Shown: positions 1 to 10,016, counted from the stretch's first letter. The stretch is DNA of 21,090 nucleotides from Chara braunii (GCA_003427395.1 BFEA01000137.1:135310-156399); one strand, 5' to 3'. Notes: a model not told the origin generated them from the sequence alone. Made by a program: numbers and translations.

Positions 1-25
1 CCCAAAGCACCCCCAGATCTCTCTA

Positions 26-1101
26 CCAGGCCTCATGCTCCTGCATCAGCAGGTTACAGGGTAACACCCCAGCACCGGCCAGCGTCGTTCTGGCATCGAA
101 CAGCCTCAAGTCACTGAGTATTACAGCCTCGAAACCACCTAAGCAAAGTTGTCAGGAATCCACAGGATCCATAAGACCTTTTTATGACAAAACAGACTAC
201 CCCCCCGTTTTTGGAACAGATTGCAACTTTTGGATAATTCTGAGAAATTCTAAGAATTTAGCTCAGGAAGCAAAAGAAAGGGGATACGAACTAAAAGCAC
301 CAACCAACCATCTTCTCCCCTCACCCCAGACGAAGAACCACCGCCCAAGCTTTCGACCCTCGTGCCCGAAATCATCAGGTCTCATACCCCTCTCGTTAAG
401 GTTACAGGGCAACACTACCTACCCCAGTACCGACCTGACTGTTTCTGACTGGCAAAAGTTGCCTTCCTCCCTCGACAACTTCCTTCATTGTAAAGCCCCT
501 CAGGTTACACGGTCACCGTCCCAGCTACAACTGCGTTGAACGGGATGGTTATGCCTTCTACCCTCGACATAACTTCAACAGAGCTACGCTCCAGCACCGG
601 CCAATGTCGTCCCACCCCGCCCTTCTCGTAGGCCTACTACCCTAAACAATAGGTCCTCCCTCTACCTGATCCCACCATAACCCAGCCCAACCCTTTAAAC
701 CCGATTTTAACCACCCCCTTCCTCTTACCCTATATACTAAGAGCAAACGATCAGGACGGATTAGGACCTGCTAAGCGAAAGGAGGGAAGGTGGAGGCCGT
801 CGGTCCTCATACAAAAACGCGGCAGACCTCAAACCCCCTTATGCTAGGGTGACAGGGTGCCATCACTACCCCAGAACCGGTCCACCTTGTTCTCACGGAA
901 AGGAGTGTCTTCCACCCTCGATTACTCCTCAAAAGTCATCAAGCCCCACTGGGCCACAGTTACAGGGGAACACCCCTGGCAATGACTTCGTCGAACCCAC
1001 TGGTTATGCCGCACTGACAGGCATAACTCCCCAGGCCTCAAGCTCCTACGGTAACCCAGGTTACAAAGCCTCGACTCCAGCACCGGCCTGAGTCGTCCCA
1101 G
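26..1101. repeat. Cluster of diverged short repeats
   Basis: Bases 26-90 and 1031-1101 are related copies: both begin CCAGGCCTCA, pass through GGTTACA and end in CAGCACCGGCC followed by a GTCGT-like end. Partial relatives lie near 390-445, 500-560, 590-622 and 955-1010 and share pieces such as GGTTACAGGG, CTGGTTATGCC and CTTCCACCCTCGA. The pattern suggests an old, degraded tandem or dispersed repeat. A short open stretch at 849-1091 lies inside it and has no protein-like features. No gene is supported here. Confidence 0.45.
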
Positions 1102-1110
1102 CAGAATCCT

Positions 1111-1522
1111 CCTGACCTACCAGCCAAAACCAACCATCCAACCACATAGCAGATCCAGACCACCCTCAACCGATGCACCATCCTGAGATAAAACAAAACA
1201 GAATTGAAGTTTACCACGGTAGAATCAATTAGGTTTGCAGATGCAAGTTTTTGCCAAGTAGAAAATAGTCTGAAACAAAGATTTGGAAAATTAGGAAGAT
1301 TAAAAACTCTTATCTAGAACATCTCTTAGAAGTTTTAGGATTTTAACATTTTTTTTTTAAAACGAGATTTATGAAATTCATCTAAGATGTTCAAAATTGG
1401 ACTCGTGAATATGTAGAATCGAGAGAATAATCCTGATCGTAGTTAAGATCGTTGTTAAGAACAGCACCTAACAGAAACAGAGTTTGATTTACGATTTTCT
1501 ATTTAACAAATGAATTTACAGG
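1111..1522. other. AT-rich spacer without a gene
   Basis: This is AT-rich sequence with a short T-run near 1351-1359. I see no open reading frame of note, RNA gene or repeat in it. Confidence 0.4.
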
Positions 1523-1634
1523 ATGAAAAGTATTTTGAAGATAGAATCAAAGGAGACGATCAGAAAACAATTAAAGTACAATCATCAAAAAAACAATCAG
1601 AAAACTATCGGAGTACAATCAAACAATTCACAAT

Positions 1635-1722
1635 CAGAGTGTCGAGAAATTGCGAAAATTATCTCAGACTGTAGATTTCAGAGTGTCGAGAAATTGCGGA
1701 AATTATCTCAGACTGTAGATTT
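1635..1722. repeat. 44-bp tandem duplication
   Basis: Two adjacent 44-bp copies (1635-1678 and 1679-1722) begin CAGAGTGTCGAG and differ at one base. An open stretch at 1523-1915 runs across them, but 44 is not a multiple of three, so the two copies are read in different frames. That argues against a conserved protein. The near identity suggests a recent slippage or duplication event. Confidence 0.85.
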
Positions 1723-1922
1723 CGAATTATCAGGAAACCAGGCAACGCGTGGGCAGAATTTTAATCCACTAATACCAGTTCCCGACCCTTCTTCCTCAAC
1801 TCAACCCCTGACCCCTCCTCTCGAACCCTACCCCTGCATCTTTGGGGAAAGAAGGACTGCCTTCCTCCCACTGATAGCTTCTGGGCTCGAAGCAAAGCTA
1901 ACACCAAAGATATAAACGGCCA

Positions 1923-3295
1923 TCTTCAATCCCTCAAGGAGAATGAAAACGGTGTGACACCCCTCGCCAAACCTGTCAACGAGTTGCCACAGGGGGTTCA
2001 AGCTACCCTAGCTCTAACTTTACCATACCGTTGAGGAAGGGGGACGGGTATACAAACACAAGACAAGAATAGCAGGCCCCACCTACCTGGCTGCCCTTCC
2101 CTCATCAATGAACTCTCTCATGCCTTACCTTCTCTCGCCTCGCGTCCATGCGTCTTCACCCCTTCGCGTCGCCTGGCTCTTCAAATCAGATAAGATGTCG
2201 CTAAAGATCTGCATCATCAGCCGCCACCTGGCACCTGAAAAAACGCGATGGCCAGTCTTGACCTCTACACCGTTCACCAACTCAACCTCTACACTCCCCC
2301 CCTTCACCGCACCACACAGCCGTAACGTCGAGCCGCCCTGAAAGGCATCAACACCTACGCCCTCAACCACACAACCACAACGCCCATCCTACCACCACCC
2401 GCCAACCATCGCCGCGTGCCAACACCACCGTGAACGACAGTTCGCTCCCACATCGCACCTTCCACCGCCACCGCTCCGACCGGTCCTTCGCATGCGGGGC
2501 GCAGCGCTCCCGGCAGCGCTGCGCCCTACCGTACACTTGCCCAAAGGCCTGTTTGGCAATCCCACCAAGCCGTAGATGACAAACACGCCTCCCCTACTCT
2601 AGCTGCTATCGTACCTAGTACCTTCCTTCCTTCCAAAGCGTCTAAACATGGAGAACACCACATCGCCGAAGGCTCATTCATTTCATAGCCGAGACCCGAC
2701 ACCCGCATTGTTTCCAGGGAGAAGACGCCGCAGAGCATGTGATGATATCCAGCCCGGACCAGCCGTACTTTTTGAATTCGATAGACGTTGATTGCCCCCC
2801 CACCATTTTGTCTATCGCCCTCCTTTTTCAACCATAACCAGAACCGCATGGGAGATCACTTTAAATTTCCTTAAATCCTTGGCATGCCCCAGTTGGATGC
2901 TTTCCAGGCCCCTTCAGCCTTTTTTTATTTTTTTTCTTTTCTTTTATTTTTTTACAAGAAACGGCCGCGGCCTACCAAGTGGGATGAAAAGAGCATCACC
3001 TCCTGGTAACCTTCTGCTGAATGCTCCAATCTATTGGTGGGGAGCAACAGCACCGCCTGCTGGAAACCGGGTCCAGCGTCCCATTAAGAGAGTTGCAACT
3101 TGCAACAGAGTGAAACCACAAGCAAGCTGAGAGATAATGCAAGGCATTGCAAGCTAGTAACAGGCTGGGCATGAGCTAATGTCGAGGGGCCGGCCCCATC
3201 AGCTAGCCTGGAACGACAGGGTTGGGCAGAGTGAGGGCAGGGCTCTTGCAGCCAGGAGCCAGCCTTGCGGGGGTGACCAGAGGCTGGTTCCCTTA
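1923..3295. other. Intergenic stretch, no gene recognised
   Basis: Short open stretches occur on both strands, but none has a recognisable motif. Bases about 2280-2560 are C-rich with low-complexity CCAC runs. A pyrimidine tract of mostly T lies at 2918-2953. I see no RNA gene or clear mobile element here. Confidence 0.4.
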
Positions 3296-3703
3296 CTACT
3301 TCCCCATTCCGCAACTCTTATCCACAGGCCCCTCCCACTGGCCATTCTTAAGGCGGGGGGGGGAGCGCACATGTTCTCTCCCGAACCAATTCAGTTCCAT
3401 TTCCATCAGGCCCATGGCCAGGGTGTTCATCGGGAGAGGGAATAAATATGGGAAATCGAAGGAGGGGGGAAGCAAGATGTGAACTCTGATTGCAGTACAA
3501 TCTCTGAAGACTACCCAATACTTCTTTTGGGCGACTGTGAGCCGCTGCTGATCCTCCAGCTGCCAGCGCTCCCAGTGCACCCGGGGTATCTTTCCCCCCC
3601 ATTCCTCCCCCAGCCAGGCCATGCAGAAGTCATTAATGCACTGAGCGATGTTGATTTTTTTGGAAAGGCCCTTCATTCTTTGTACCACTTTGAATTCTTC
3701 CAT
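3296..3703 (-). CDS. Unrecognised open stretch, possible exon relic
   Basis: I do not recognise this gene. It is an uninterrupted reading frame of 135 codons from an ATG at 3703, the longest one in the first 7 kb that is not obviously low complexity. The N-terminal two thirds look protein-like: charged and rich in tryptophan (segments such as AWLGEEWGGKIP and HWERWQLEDQQR). The last third is proline/glycine-rich and less convincing. Just upstream, another minus-strand frame (about 3690-3768) has a start and protein-like composition, so a frameshift may join the two. No domain, signal peptide or neighbour points to a function. It could be a decayed exon, a mobile element fragment or chance. 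Confidence 0.2.
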   Translation of the reverse strand: MEEFKVVQRMKGLSKKINIAQCINDFCMAWLGEEWGGKIPRVHWERWQLEDQQRLTVAQKKYWVVFRDCTAIRVHILLPPSFDFPYLFPLPMNTLAMGLMEMELNWFGREHVRSPPRLKNGQWEGPVDKSCGMGK

Positions 3704-4001
3704 TGGGCCCTAATCTCTGTCTCGATCATACTTTTGATTGAGTCTGTGGATTCCCCCTTCCCCATATAGGGTCCCTATAAGGTCAGAACGCATCGATGCC
3801 TCCAGAGGACTCCGTGAAGGAAACCAGCGTAGGGCGTGAGGTTGGAGCATCACGTCCCTCCACTACTCAACTCTCTACATGCATTTGGAGGCCTTTCTGG
3901 ACCAGGAGCATTCGAGGAATCCAACATTTTGAATGTACTGGGATGATTTAATCATGATTATGACCTCCGTGTAGTACATAAAGATTTTTTGTGCGGACCT
4001 A

Positions 4002-4283
4002 AGTGGAGTGAGGTGTCTGAGGACCCTATACCAACTGAACATTGGTCTTCTATGCAGAGAATGGTGGTAGTTGCTGGAGATGGGTGTTGATGCTGTGGAC
4101 GTGAAAAAGCGACCTAAATCGGGCCAATTTATGGGGTTTCAATTTCGATGAAAAAAAAAAAAAAAGTTCATTCTGATGAAATTGCTGTTTAGTGGAGTGA
4201 TGAGTCTGAGGACCCTATATCAACTGTACGTTTGTCTTCTATGCAGAGGATGGTGGTTGTTGCTGGAGATGGGTGTTGATGCT
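4002..4283. repeat. Imperfect direct duplication, 189-bp period
   Basis: Bases 4002-4094 and 4191-4283 align without gaps at an offset of 189 bp. Both contain AGTGGAGTG, CTGAGGACCCTATA, TCTTCTATGCAGAG and TGGGTGTTGATGCT. The sequence between them includes a 15-A run at 4151-4165. On the minus strand both copies can be read as related short peptides (core IGSSD then SLH), so a duplicated exon is possible. I could not name a family. Confidence 0.8.
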
Positions 4284-4424
4284 CTAAATGCAGTTGTGGC
4301 CAGATACACCAAGGGCCGCCCAAAGTGGGTGTCAGACACATCCAGAAAAGTCCTAGCATGAGTACTAAGGGTCTGCCTGCAGATGGAGGCATCATTTTAT
4401 AATGATTCCATGTAATTCGTTCCT

Positions 4425-4621
4425 TCAATGAAAACCTTCTTGGGGAAAAAACCACTCGCCAAAAGGAAGAAAAGCAATCACAGGATACATAGCTCTGTTG
4501 AGGCCTCCAATTGCATACAGGATACGGCCGCCGTTCGTGTGCCCCAAAGCAATTCCCATTCCGGGGGCCATGCCCCACTTGCAGAGGTTCGGTCTTTCGC
4601 TGGAGTCGTCCAACAGCCCAG
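4425..4621 (-). pseudogene. Exon-like open stretch after an acceptor-like tract
   Basis: I do not recognise this securely. On the minus strand a pyrimidine-rich run ending in CAG (the CAG complements 4622-4624) looks like a splice acceptor. It is followed by about 62 open codons to a stop at 4425-4427. The peptide is well composed and includes APGMGIALGHTNGGRILYAI, then a segment ending in FGEWFFPQEG. The spacing loosely recalls a GxGI...NGRL strand pair of BNR/sialidase-type propellers, but there is no Asp-box, so this is only a guess. No matching donor site or further exons are clear. A relic exon or chance are both possible. Confidence 0.2.
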
Positions 4622-4701
4622 CTGCACAAGGAAAAAGAGGCAGCTCGTTATCTGCCCGAATAGATCAGCTTTATCTACAACGAAATTCAAAACAGAGCAA
4701 A

Positions 4702-4846
4702 GCTGGGACAGAGTTGAGTCACCAGAGGCATTAGAACTGGCAGTCCTCGTCAATTGAGGCCTAGAAAAGAGGACGGAGGACGAGGACTGCCAGTACTTGT
4801 TCTTCTGGTGGCTCATGCACCTGAGGAACTCTGTGGTTGTCCCAGT
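4702..4846. repeat. Imperfect inverted repeat with 16-bp perfect stem
   Basis: Bases 4736-4751 (ACTGGCAGTCCTCGTC) are the exact reverse complement of 4779-4794, separated by a 27-bp loop. Outside this, 4716-4726 pairs with 4805-4815 with one mismatch. Further out, CAGAGTT and CTGGGACA on the left match reverse complements on the right after two right-arm insertions of about 12 and 4 bases. The whole could fold as one hairpin of about 145 nt. It may be a small foldback element or a structured RNA. Confidence 0.75.
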
Positions 4847-5252
4847 TCGTTTTTTGCAATGTGATTGTAGATGCATGGCCACCGGATCTTACCGTCCCGC
4901 ACTACAGGGCGTAAGGTGTAAAGCCCTAAAGGGAAAACTTTAAGGCTGTTCATGTACCAGAATGTTCTGGTGTGGTGTGGTTCAGTTCACATTGAAAATT
5001 TTCATGTCGCTTGTCTGTCTTTTCAGGCACCTTTTTTGGTGGGGGCTACGTCAGTAGAGTCACAAAACCGAGTTATAATTGCACTATCATAATGGGGCAA
5101 GATACAGTTTGCAATTGCACTTCGCGCGCCCTACCTGGCCAGAAAGCTGCAATGTATACATTGCCGGAACTGCAATTCAAAACTGATACCACGCAAGGCG
5201 TGGGGGCGCAGCCAGGACGGCGGTGGCTCGGCGACCAGCCCAATTCCAAGGT

Positions 5253-5275
5253 AAAAAAAAAAAAAAAAAAAAAAA
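5253..5275 (+). repeat. Poly(A) run of 23 bases
   Basis: An uninterrupted run of A ends in GGAAG. It could be the tail of a retroposed copy reading on the plus strand, but I see no upstream SINE promoter boxes. It may also be simple slippage. Confidence 0.9.
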
Positions 5276-5300
5276 GGAAGATGGCGATGTATCTTTCCAT

Positions 5301-5560
5301 GTTCTAATGAAGGATTCAGTCTCAACTGTGGACGTGATTGCAATCAGATACATTTAGACATTTAGTACAGGAAGGCCCAGAAAAAGGCCAAGCAAAGGGG
5401 CAACACTGTATCTTCCCATGTTCTAAAGAAGGATTCAGTCTCATTTTGCACGGTCGGAGAGTAGCACCAGAGGCAAAATGAGACTGAACACTAAATCTTT
5501 CCTTGTTCTAAAGAAGGATTCAGTCAGACTCATTTTCCACAGTCGGAGAGTAGCACCACC
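5301..5560. repeat. Diverged tandem repeats with a nested hairpin
   Basis: The motif GTTCTAAAGAAGGATTCAGT (or a near variant) starts at 5301, 5420 and 5505. The last two copies continue into GTCGGAGAGTAGCACCA (5453-5469 and 5542-5558). Within the cluster, 5434-5449 (TTCAGTCTCATTTTGC) is the exact reverse complement of 5473-5488, with a 23-bp loop. Part of the unit is therefore present in both orientations. An 83-codon minus-strand frame (5441-5692) crosses the repeats and is not convincing as a gene. Confidence 0.75.
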
Positions 5561-6013
5561 TCTGTCGATCCCCCAATGTCTCCCAATGTAACGAACGGTT
5601 GGATAACCGGTTCCTAACTTCCCGAACTGGAAACCGGGCGCAGCCCGCAATTCGTCCAAGGACTGCACCACCGTCCCGGCGACTGCCACCACGTTGGCTC
5701 AGGGAATGGCCGGTCGGTGTCGTGTTAGAGACCGTGACGCCCTATACCCGCTTTTACCCGCTTACACCTATTTTTTAGGCCTAGTTGCACGACTCTGCAC
5801 GACTCGTCATCCGACAACATTGTGAATGCAGCTGGACAATGCAGCTGCCTCGGTGCACTGGAAATGACGACAAATTTCCCCAAACGGAAAAAAGCAAAAA
5901 ACGCATCCATGTATACGCAGCCATCCTGGCTGCGAACTGTATCTTGGCCCATAGTGCAATTAAAAGTCATTTCTGTGACTCCCGCGTAGTTTCCCCTGTT
6001 TTGTTTTTTGCCT

Positions 6014-6957
6014 AAGATGGCCGATTGCAAGCGGTCCTAGTGCCCAAGGCAATGCGCTTCTCTGTCATTTCTTGTTTAGGTATGACGCTATGTTTGTGAC
6101 AGGATCTGACTAGCAGGATGTAATGCATAGTATCACATGCATTGGTGGAAAAACATGAAGAAGAATGTGCCAATATGTGAACACACGACAAAAGAAACAC
6201 ATGAGGGGCCAGGACCCACTAGCGTCGTATTACACTCAGTGTGGGAAAGTTGCGTATGACACAGTGACACCCTTTTGGCATTTAAAAAAATGGTTTCTCT
6301 ATTTTTTCAGATTTGAAAAACTCTCTTTCCACGAGTTAAAGAAAGTAAAATTCAGCTTAGGGTGCTCCCGTCAGCCAATGGGCTGTTAGCCATGGAATTC
6401 CTCGCCGCTTTCTTTTTCTGGGTGTGTGCTGCACTCAGCCAATGGGCTGTAGGTCCGCTGAAGGTGGTAACCGTTGCTGTCAGGTCATTATGATATTTGG
6501 CAGTACACACGGCTTTGTTTTCGTTTTGTCGGCCTTTTTGTGCACGTGAAGCACTGTAGCGAGGTCACAATATTCAATATTGCCCCCCCCCCAAAAAATA
6601 GTCTGGAAAACAAGAGGCTGCTACAGGGATTTTGGAATACATGAAAAAGAAACAAATGGTGAAAGTGCGTAGGATACATAGCCCTTGAAATTGGAGTATG
6701 AGTTTCCAAGTTTCAAACACAAGGATAAAATTAAGCCCTTTGTCCCTTTTACAAAATGAGTTCAAGCCATATCAGAAAACAATCAGAGCAACTGAGAGAG
6801 GTGCCTGCCAGAATTGATTACCCTGGAGTTCAGGGGATTGACTGAGCAGGAAGGAGAGGAATCTCTTCACCCTGAACCCGGCGCCAGATCATGCTGCTGT
6901 TTGCTAATTCCTCCCTTCCTCTACTAGCCCCTGAGAACTTCAATTCCATCTATCCCA
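6014..6957. other. Intergenic stretch, no gene recognised
   Basis: Apart from the paired CCAAT-type motif at 6371-6450 and a C9 run near 6583-6591, I see nothing functional. Short open stretches on both strands lack motifs. Confidence 0.4.
6371..6450. promoter_or_regulatory. Two identical CCAAT-containing 16-mers
   Basis: TCAGCCAATGGGCTGT occurs at 6371-6386 and again at 6435-6450. Each copy contains a CCAAT box core (AGCCAATGG), the type bound by NF-Y in eukaryotic promoters, inside a short palindrome CAGCC-AATG-GGCTG. No downstream gene in either direction supports a promoter, so a regulatory role is only possible. Confidence 0.2.
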
Positions 6958-7158
6958 TTTTGGTCTGAATACCACCTGTTTACTCAAACCCCTCTACTGC
7001 AGGCTATTCTAGTCTAAATGCCACCTTTGTACTCTAACCCAATCCCCCTGCGGGAACTCCGTGTGCCGCCCCTCATCAAGGACCACTCCTAGCTCCCTGC
7101 AGAGACCACTCCATACCACATACTGTCCACTAGGCAATTAGCCGGGGGAGGAAAGAAG
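6958..7158 (-). other. Likely 3' flank or 3' UTR of the LINE
   Basis: This lies just after the LINE stop codon on the minus strand. An imperfect duplication at about 49-bp offset is visible (starting near 6962 and 7011, with TCTGAAT/TCTAAAT, CCACCT and ACTC). No poly(A) tail or simple terminal repeat marks the LINE 3' end, so the boundary is unknown. Confidence 0.35.
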
Positions 7159-8709
7159 TCAGGGAAATATTCCAGGGGTTTCAGAGGGATTGCAGGGTTC
7201 AGGGAAATATTCCGGGGGTTTCAGAGGGATTGCAGGGTCCACTTTGGTCCATTCATTGAAGCGTAGTTGGTAGTCCCTTATAATCCCCGTTTGTTGGACC
7301 CCCCTTGATGCTGTGCTCTCTGTGGGATCTCCCTTCCACTCCACCTTACCTATCCTTCCTCCGTTCGCATCCCCAAGCCAGTTTGAGCTGAAGTTCTGAA
7401 TTTGTTTTTTAATGTCTCTTGGTTCTGTAAGGAGTTGGATTCGTGCCTTGAGTTCATGCCACCTGGCAGTTATTTCTGTCTGGATCTGTAGCTGGACACT
7501 CTCTATGAAGTCGGGGCCTTCTAGTCGTGCCCCTTCCATTTCAAAGGTGCAGCGCCGTCGCCAGAGCGCCCAGAGGATCGCCCGCCGTCCCACCCTATGC
7601 ATGTTATCTGTGAACTCGTGCTTTTGCTCAGTCATACTCTCGGGCCAGGTTTCGCATAGCAGCGCCTTCCAATCCCATGGCCATTCGACTTTTGTCCCGA
7701 GCTGACCCCACACTCTGTCCCACCATCTCCATAGCCAGAGTGCTCCAGGACATTGGAGAAAGATGTGTTCGATTGTTTCTGGCTNTTTCCGAGGCGGGAA
7801 CGCATTTGTGCAGAGTTTGCACCATGGGAGAGCCCGCCCTTGTTGCTCCAGGGACGTTCTATCTATGAGCCAGTTATTTGTTGGAAGACAGCGATGCTCA
7901 ATCTGCCATTGGAGTGAGGCCCATTTGGCTGGCTTTTCCTTAACCGTTCTGAACCATCGGATGGCCCTCAACTCCTGATTGCTAATGTTAAGGTGGTTTT
8001 TCCAGCGTTCTTTCACCTGGACGCGCAGTGCGGCCTTTGGCCTTAAGAGCCTGTAGGTGGACTTAACAGTTAAGGCATATAAAGACTTTGTAAATTTCTT
8101 GCTTTGCCTACCTTGTGTTGTCCACGTCCACTCCCCCGGGTCCAGGGCCAAGCCATGCAGAGGGGTACCGGGGTTGTAGGCTATCGATTGGTGATCCTCC
8201 TGTAGCACTCGGATTCTAAAGATCTCCTCCGTTCGGCATGTTAGATTCGCCCCGGCGGGCCCGCTTTGGAAAACGTTACCCTGGCCTACCTTTGAGAGCC
8301 GCACCACCACGTTCCCATCTCCGGGGCAAGTGACCACCCTGCCCACGTAGCCTTGCCGTTCTCTAACTGCAACCCAGTCCAGCTTCTGAAAGGAGGGGCC
8401 TTTGCGAAGGATTTTCCACCAGGCCAAAGGAATCATTTCAATTAGTTTCTCCAGGGCGTCACACGGCCGGTGGGCGTACCTCAGTCGCTGCCGGAGCTGG
8501 TCGGGTCCGATCCAGTCCTTCCTGTCACTGTCCCAAATGTCCTTTACCCTTATTATCCCATTTTTAATCCATCTCCGCCAGGGTGTGTCGGTGCTCAGGA
8601 GCATGCAGCCCGTCGAGTTCACCACCCGCCTGTTCCCAAATAGGGGCTGGCGCACCACCTCCTCCCACCTTTCTGGATCTATTCTGTCCGGGGGGGTAAA
8701 CTCCTCCAT
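7159..8709 (-). pseudogene. LINE ORF2 C-terminal part with zf-RVT zinc finger
   Basis: This is an open frame of 516 codons whose apparent ATG at 8709 is internal. The preceding RT frame overlaps it, and a one-step frameshift at the G7 run (8690-8696) would join them. Residues about 245-335 match the zinc-binding region found at the C-terminus of plant LINE reverse transcriptases: a WFRTVKEKPAKWASLQWQI stretch, then C297-x2-C300, and H315-x4-C320 within IEHIFLQCP, then tryptophan-rich GALWLWRWWDRVWG. An N at 7785 leaves residue 309 unknown. The C-terminal end is formed by the 40-bp tandem duplication. Conservation over 500 codons without a stop suggests a fairly young insertion. Confidence 0.85.
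7160..7239. repeat. 40-bp tandem duplication at the LINE 3' end
   Basis: Two adjacent 40-bp copies (7160-7199 and 7200-7239) begin CAGGGAAATATTCC and differ at about two bases. The duplication lies at the last codons of the LINE ORF, so the C-terminal residues are read twice in shifted frames. It may be a sequence feature of the LINE 3' end. Confidence 0.9.
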
Positions 8710-10016
8710 GTCCTAAGGAGATCGGGCCAGAAGGGGTCTAATCTCAGGTCTGCTCTGGTTGCTTGTTTAGGGCAGACAGAGGAGGGGTCGCTGTGTTGCA
8801 CCCTTGTTCGAGGGATGGACCATTCTCTGTTCTCCAGCCACGTCAGCGGGTCAGTCCCCTCGTGTGCATTTGGTGCTAAGCATGAGATCTGTTCCAAAGC
8901 TAGCCCTCTCCATGGGATCTTAGGATCAAAGAGAAGGCGTTTGAGTCATTGTAGGGCAAGAGCTTTAGTTTGCAGAGAGGGGTCGATGATTCCCAACCCT
9001 CCCCGGGTTTTGGGCTGAATGATGGAGGGCCAAGCAACCCGATTTAAAACATTTTCTTGTTCGTGGTCCCCCCGCCAGAGAAAGGCCGCTATCTGGCGTC
9101 GCAGAGGGAGCAAGGCGTTCTTGTCCAAGGCCCAGATGGCGGATTTATACCACATGGAGGTCAGAACCACATTGTTGCTAATCAGGGCTCGGTCGAACAA
9201 TGAAGTGTGCTTGTTCCTCCAAAGAGTCATTTTGGCCAAGGGAAGTGAGGAGACCCAATCATTGTTGGTTGTTGGTCTGCCTTCCGCTGTCATGGAAATG
9301 CCCAGGACCCTGATGGGTGCTTCCTTGGGGAGCCAGTTAATCCAAGGATGTTCCGGAGGTCTCACTCCTTGATGGTGTATCCACCATCCCAGGGTTTTAT
9401 TTCCCCAGTTAACTTTCATGTCCGACAATGCGCTGAAGCGGTCCATCATGTGTTGCACTTCCTCCATCGATTCCTTGGAGGCATCTACCATCAGTGTCAG
9501 GTCGTCTGCGAATAGAGAGCACACGGGGATTGCTTCTTTCGGTATTGTTGTCACTCGGATCTTTCGGAGGTCTCTATGGGATCTCAGGTTGGCAACCAGT
9601 GCCTCCATAACGATAACGAACAGGTAGGGCGCTATGGGGTCGCCTTGACTCACCGACCTTTGGAGGCGGATGGGGGGTGCCAGGTTGCCATTGATCATCA
9701 CCCTGGTAGTCGCACTCCCATGGAGGATCTCAATCCAGCGACGGAACTGTTCTCCGAAGTTGAATTAGTGCAGGCATTTGTCCAGAAAAAAACAGTCCAC
9801 ATGGTCGTATGCTTTCTCAAAATCAATAAAGATGATTGTTGTGATGTGTTTAGATTGCCTTGCAAGTTTGATCATTTCATTGACCAAGAGGATGTTGCCT
9901 TGGATGTTTCTGCCCTGGATAAAGCCAGTCTGGTCTGGATGGATGATGTCCCTCATCACTGGTGTCATGCGGTTAGCAAGAGCTTTTGCCAATAGTTTAT
10001 ACTGAGAATAGACATA
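8710..10016 (-). pseudogene. LINE reverse transcriptase domain, two in-frame stops
   Basis: The RT would copy LINE RNA into DNA at a nicked target. In order on the minus strand are: KLLAKALANRM and a DQTGFIQGRNIQ block; motif A FIDFEKAYDHVD, with catalytic Asp at 9822-9824; motif B QGDPIAPYLF near 9616-9645; and motif C FADD at 9501-9512, with both catalytic Asp residues kept. The thumb-like stretch follows with conserved tryptophans. TAA at 9765-9767 interrupts between motifs A and B, and TGA at 8946-8948 follows KALALQ. The same frame continues across both stops, so these are point losses in one ORF. Past 8710 the frame shifts into the C-terminal part. Confidence 0.9.

Larger units (their letters stand above)
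5025..6013. repeat. Long inverted repeat pair about 1 kb apart
   Basis: Bases 5025-5164 and 5906-6013 are imperfect reverse complements. Shared blocks, read on the plus strand for the left arm and the minus strand for the right arm, include AGGCA, CTACG, AGTCAC, AATTGCACTAT, CAAGATACAGTT and TATACAT, with several small indels. The segment between holds an A-run and tandem repeats. The arms could be ends of an old foldback DNA element or two opposed copies of one dispersed repeat. No transposase is visible between them. Confidence 0.65.
7159..10016 (-). mobile_element. Non-LTR retrotransposon (LINE), 5'-truncated and inactive
   Basis: This is a minus-strand LINE fragment covering most of ORF2: the RT core, then a long connector and a zinc-finger tail. 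Homology begins abruptly near 10016 within the RT (residues QYKLLAKALANRM), so the endonuclease domain, ORF1 and 5' UTR are missing, as is usual for incompletely reverse-transcribed LINE copies. Bases 10017-10122 upstream do not look like LINE. The reading frame is broken by TAA at 9765-9767, TGA at 8946-8948 and a frameshift in the G7 run at 8690-8696. I see no target-site duplication or A-tail. It cannot encode a working enzyme as it stands. Confidence 0.9.

Noticed and set aside
1523-1915. 130-codon open stretch on the plus strand
   Set aside because: It crosses a 44-bp tandem duplication that shifts frame, has low-complexity ends and no motif. It is most likely chance.
4195-4215. Hammerhead-like string GTGATGAGTC
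   Set aside because: The ribozyme core needs CTGATGA and a matching GAAA strand with flanking stems. Neither is present.
5253-5275. SINE ending in the A23 run
   Set aside because: I could not find A-box or B-box promoter motifs in the preceding 300 bp, nor a target duplication around the run.
5441-5692. 83-codon minus-strand frame over the tandem repeats
   Set aside because: The C-terminal third is made of the repeat unit, whose copies have different spacings and frames. There is no recognisable domain.
8709-8709. ATG at 8709 as a genuine gene start
   Set aside because: The reading continues naturally from the upstream RT frame after one frameshift in the G7 run. The ATG is an internal methionine of LINE ORF2.
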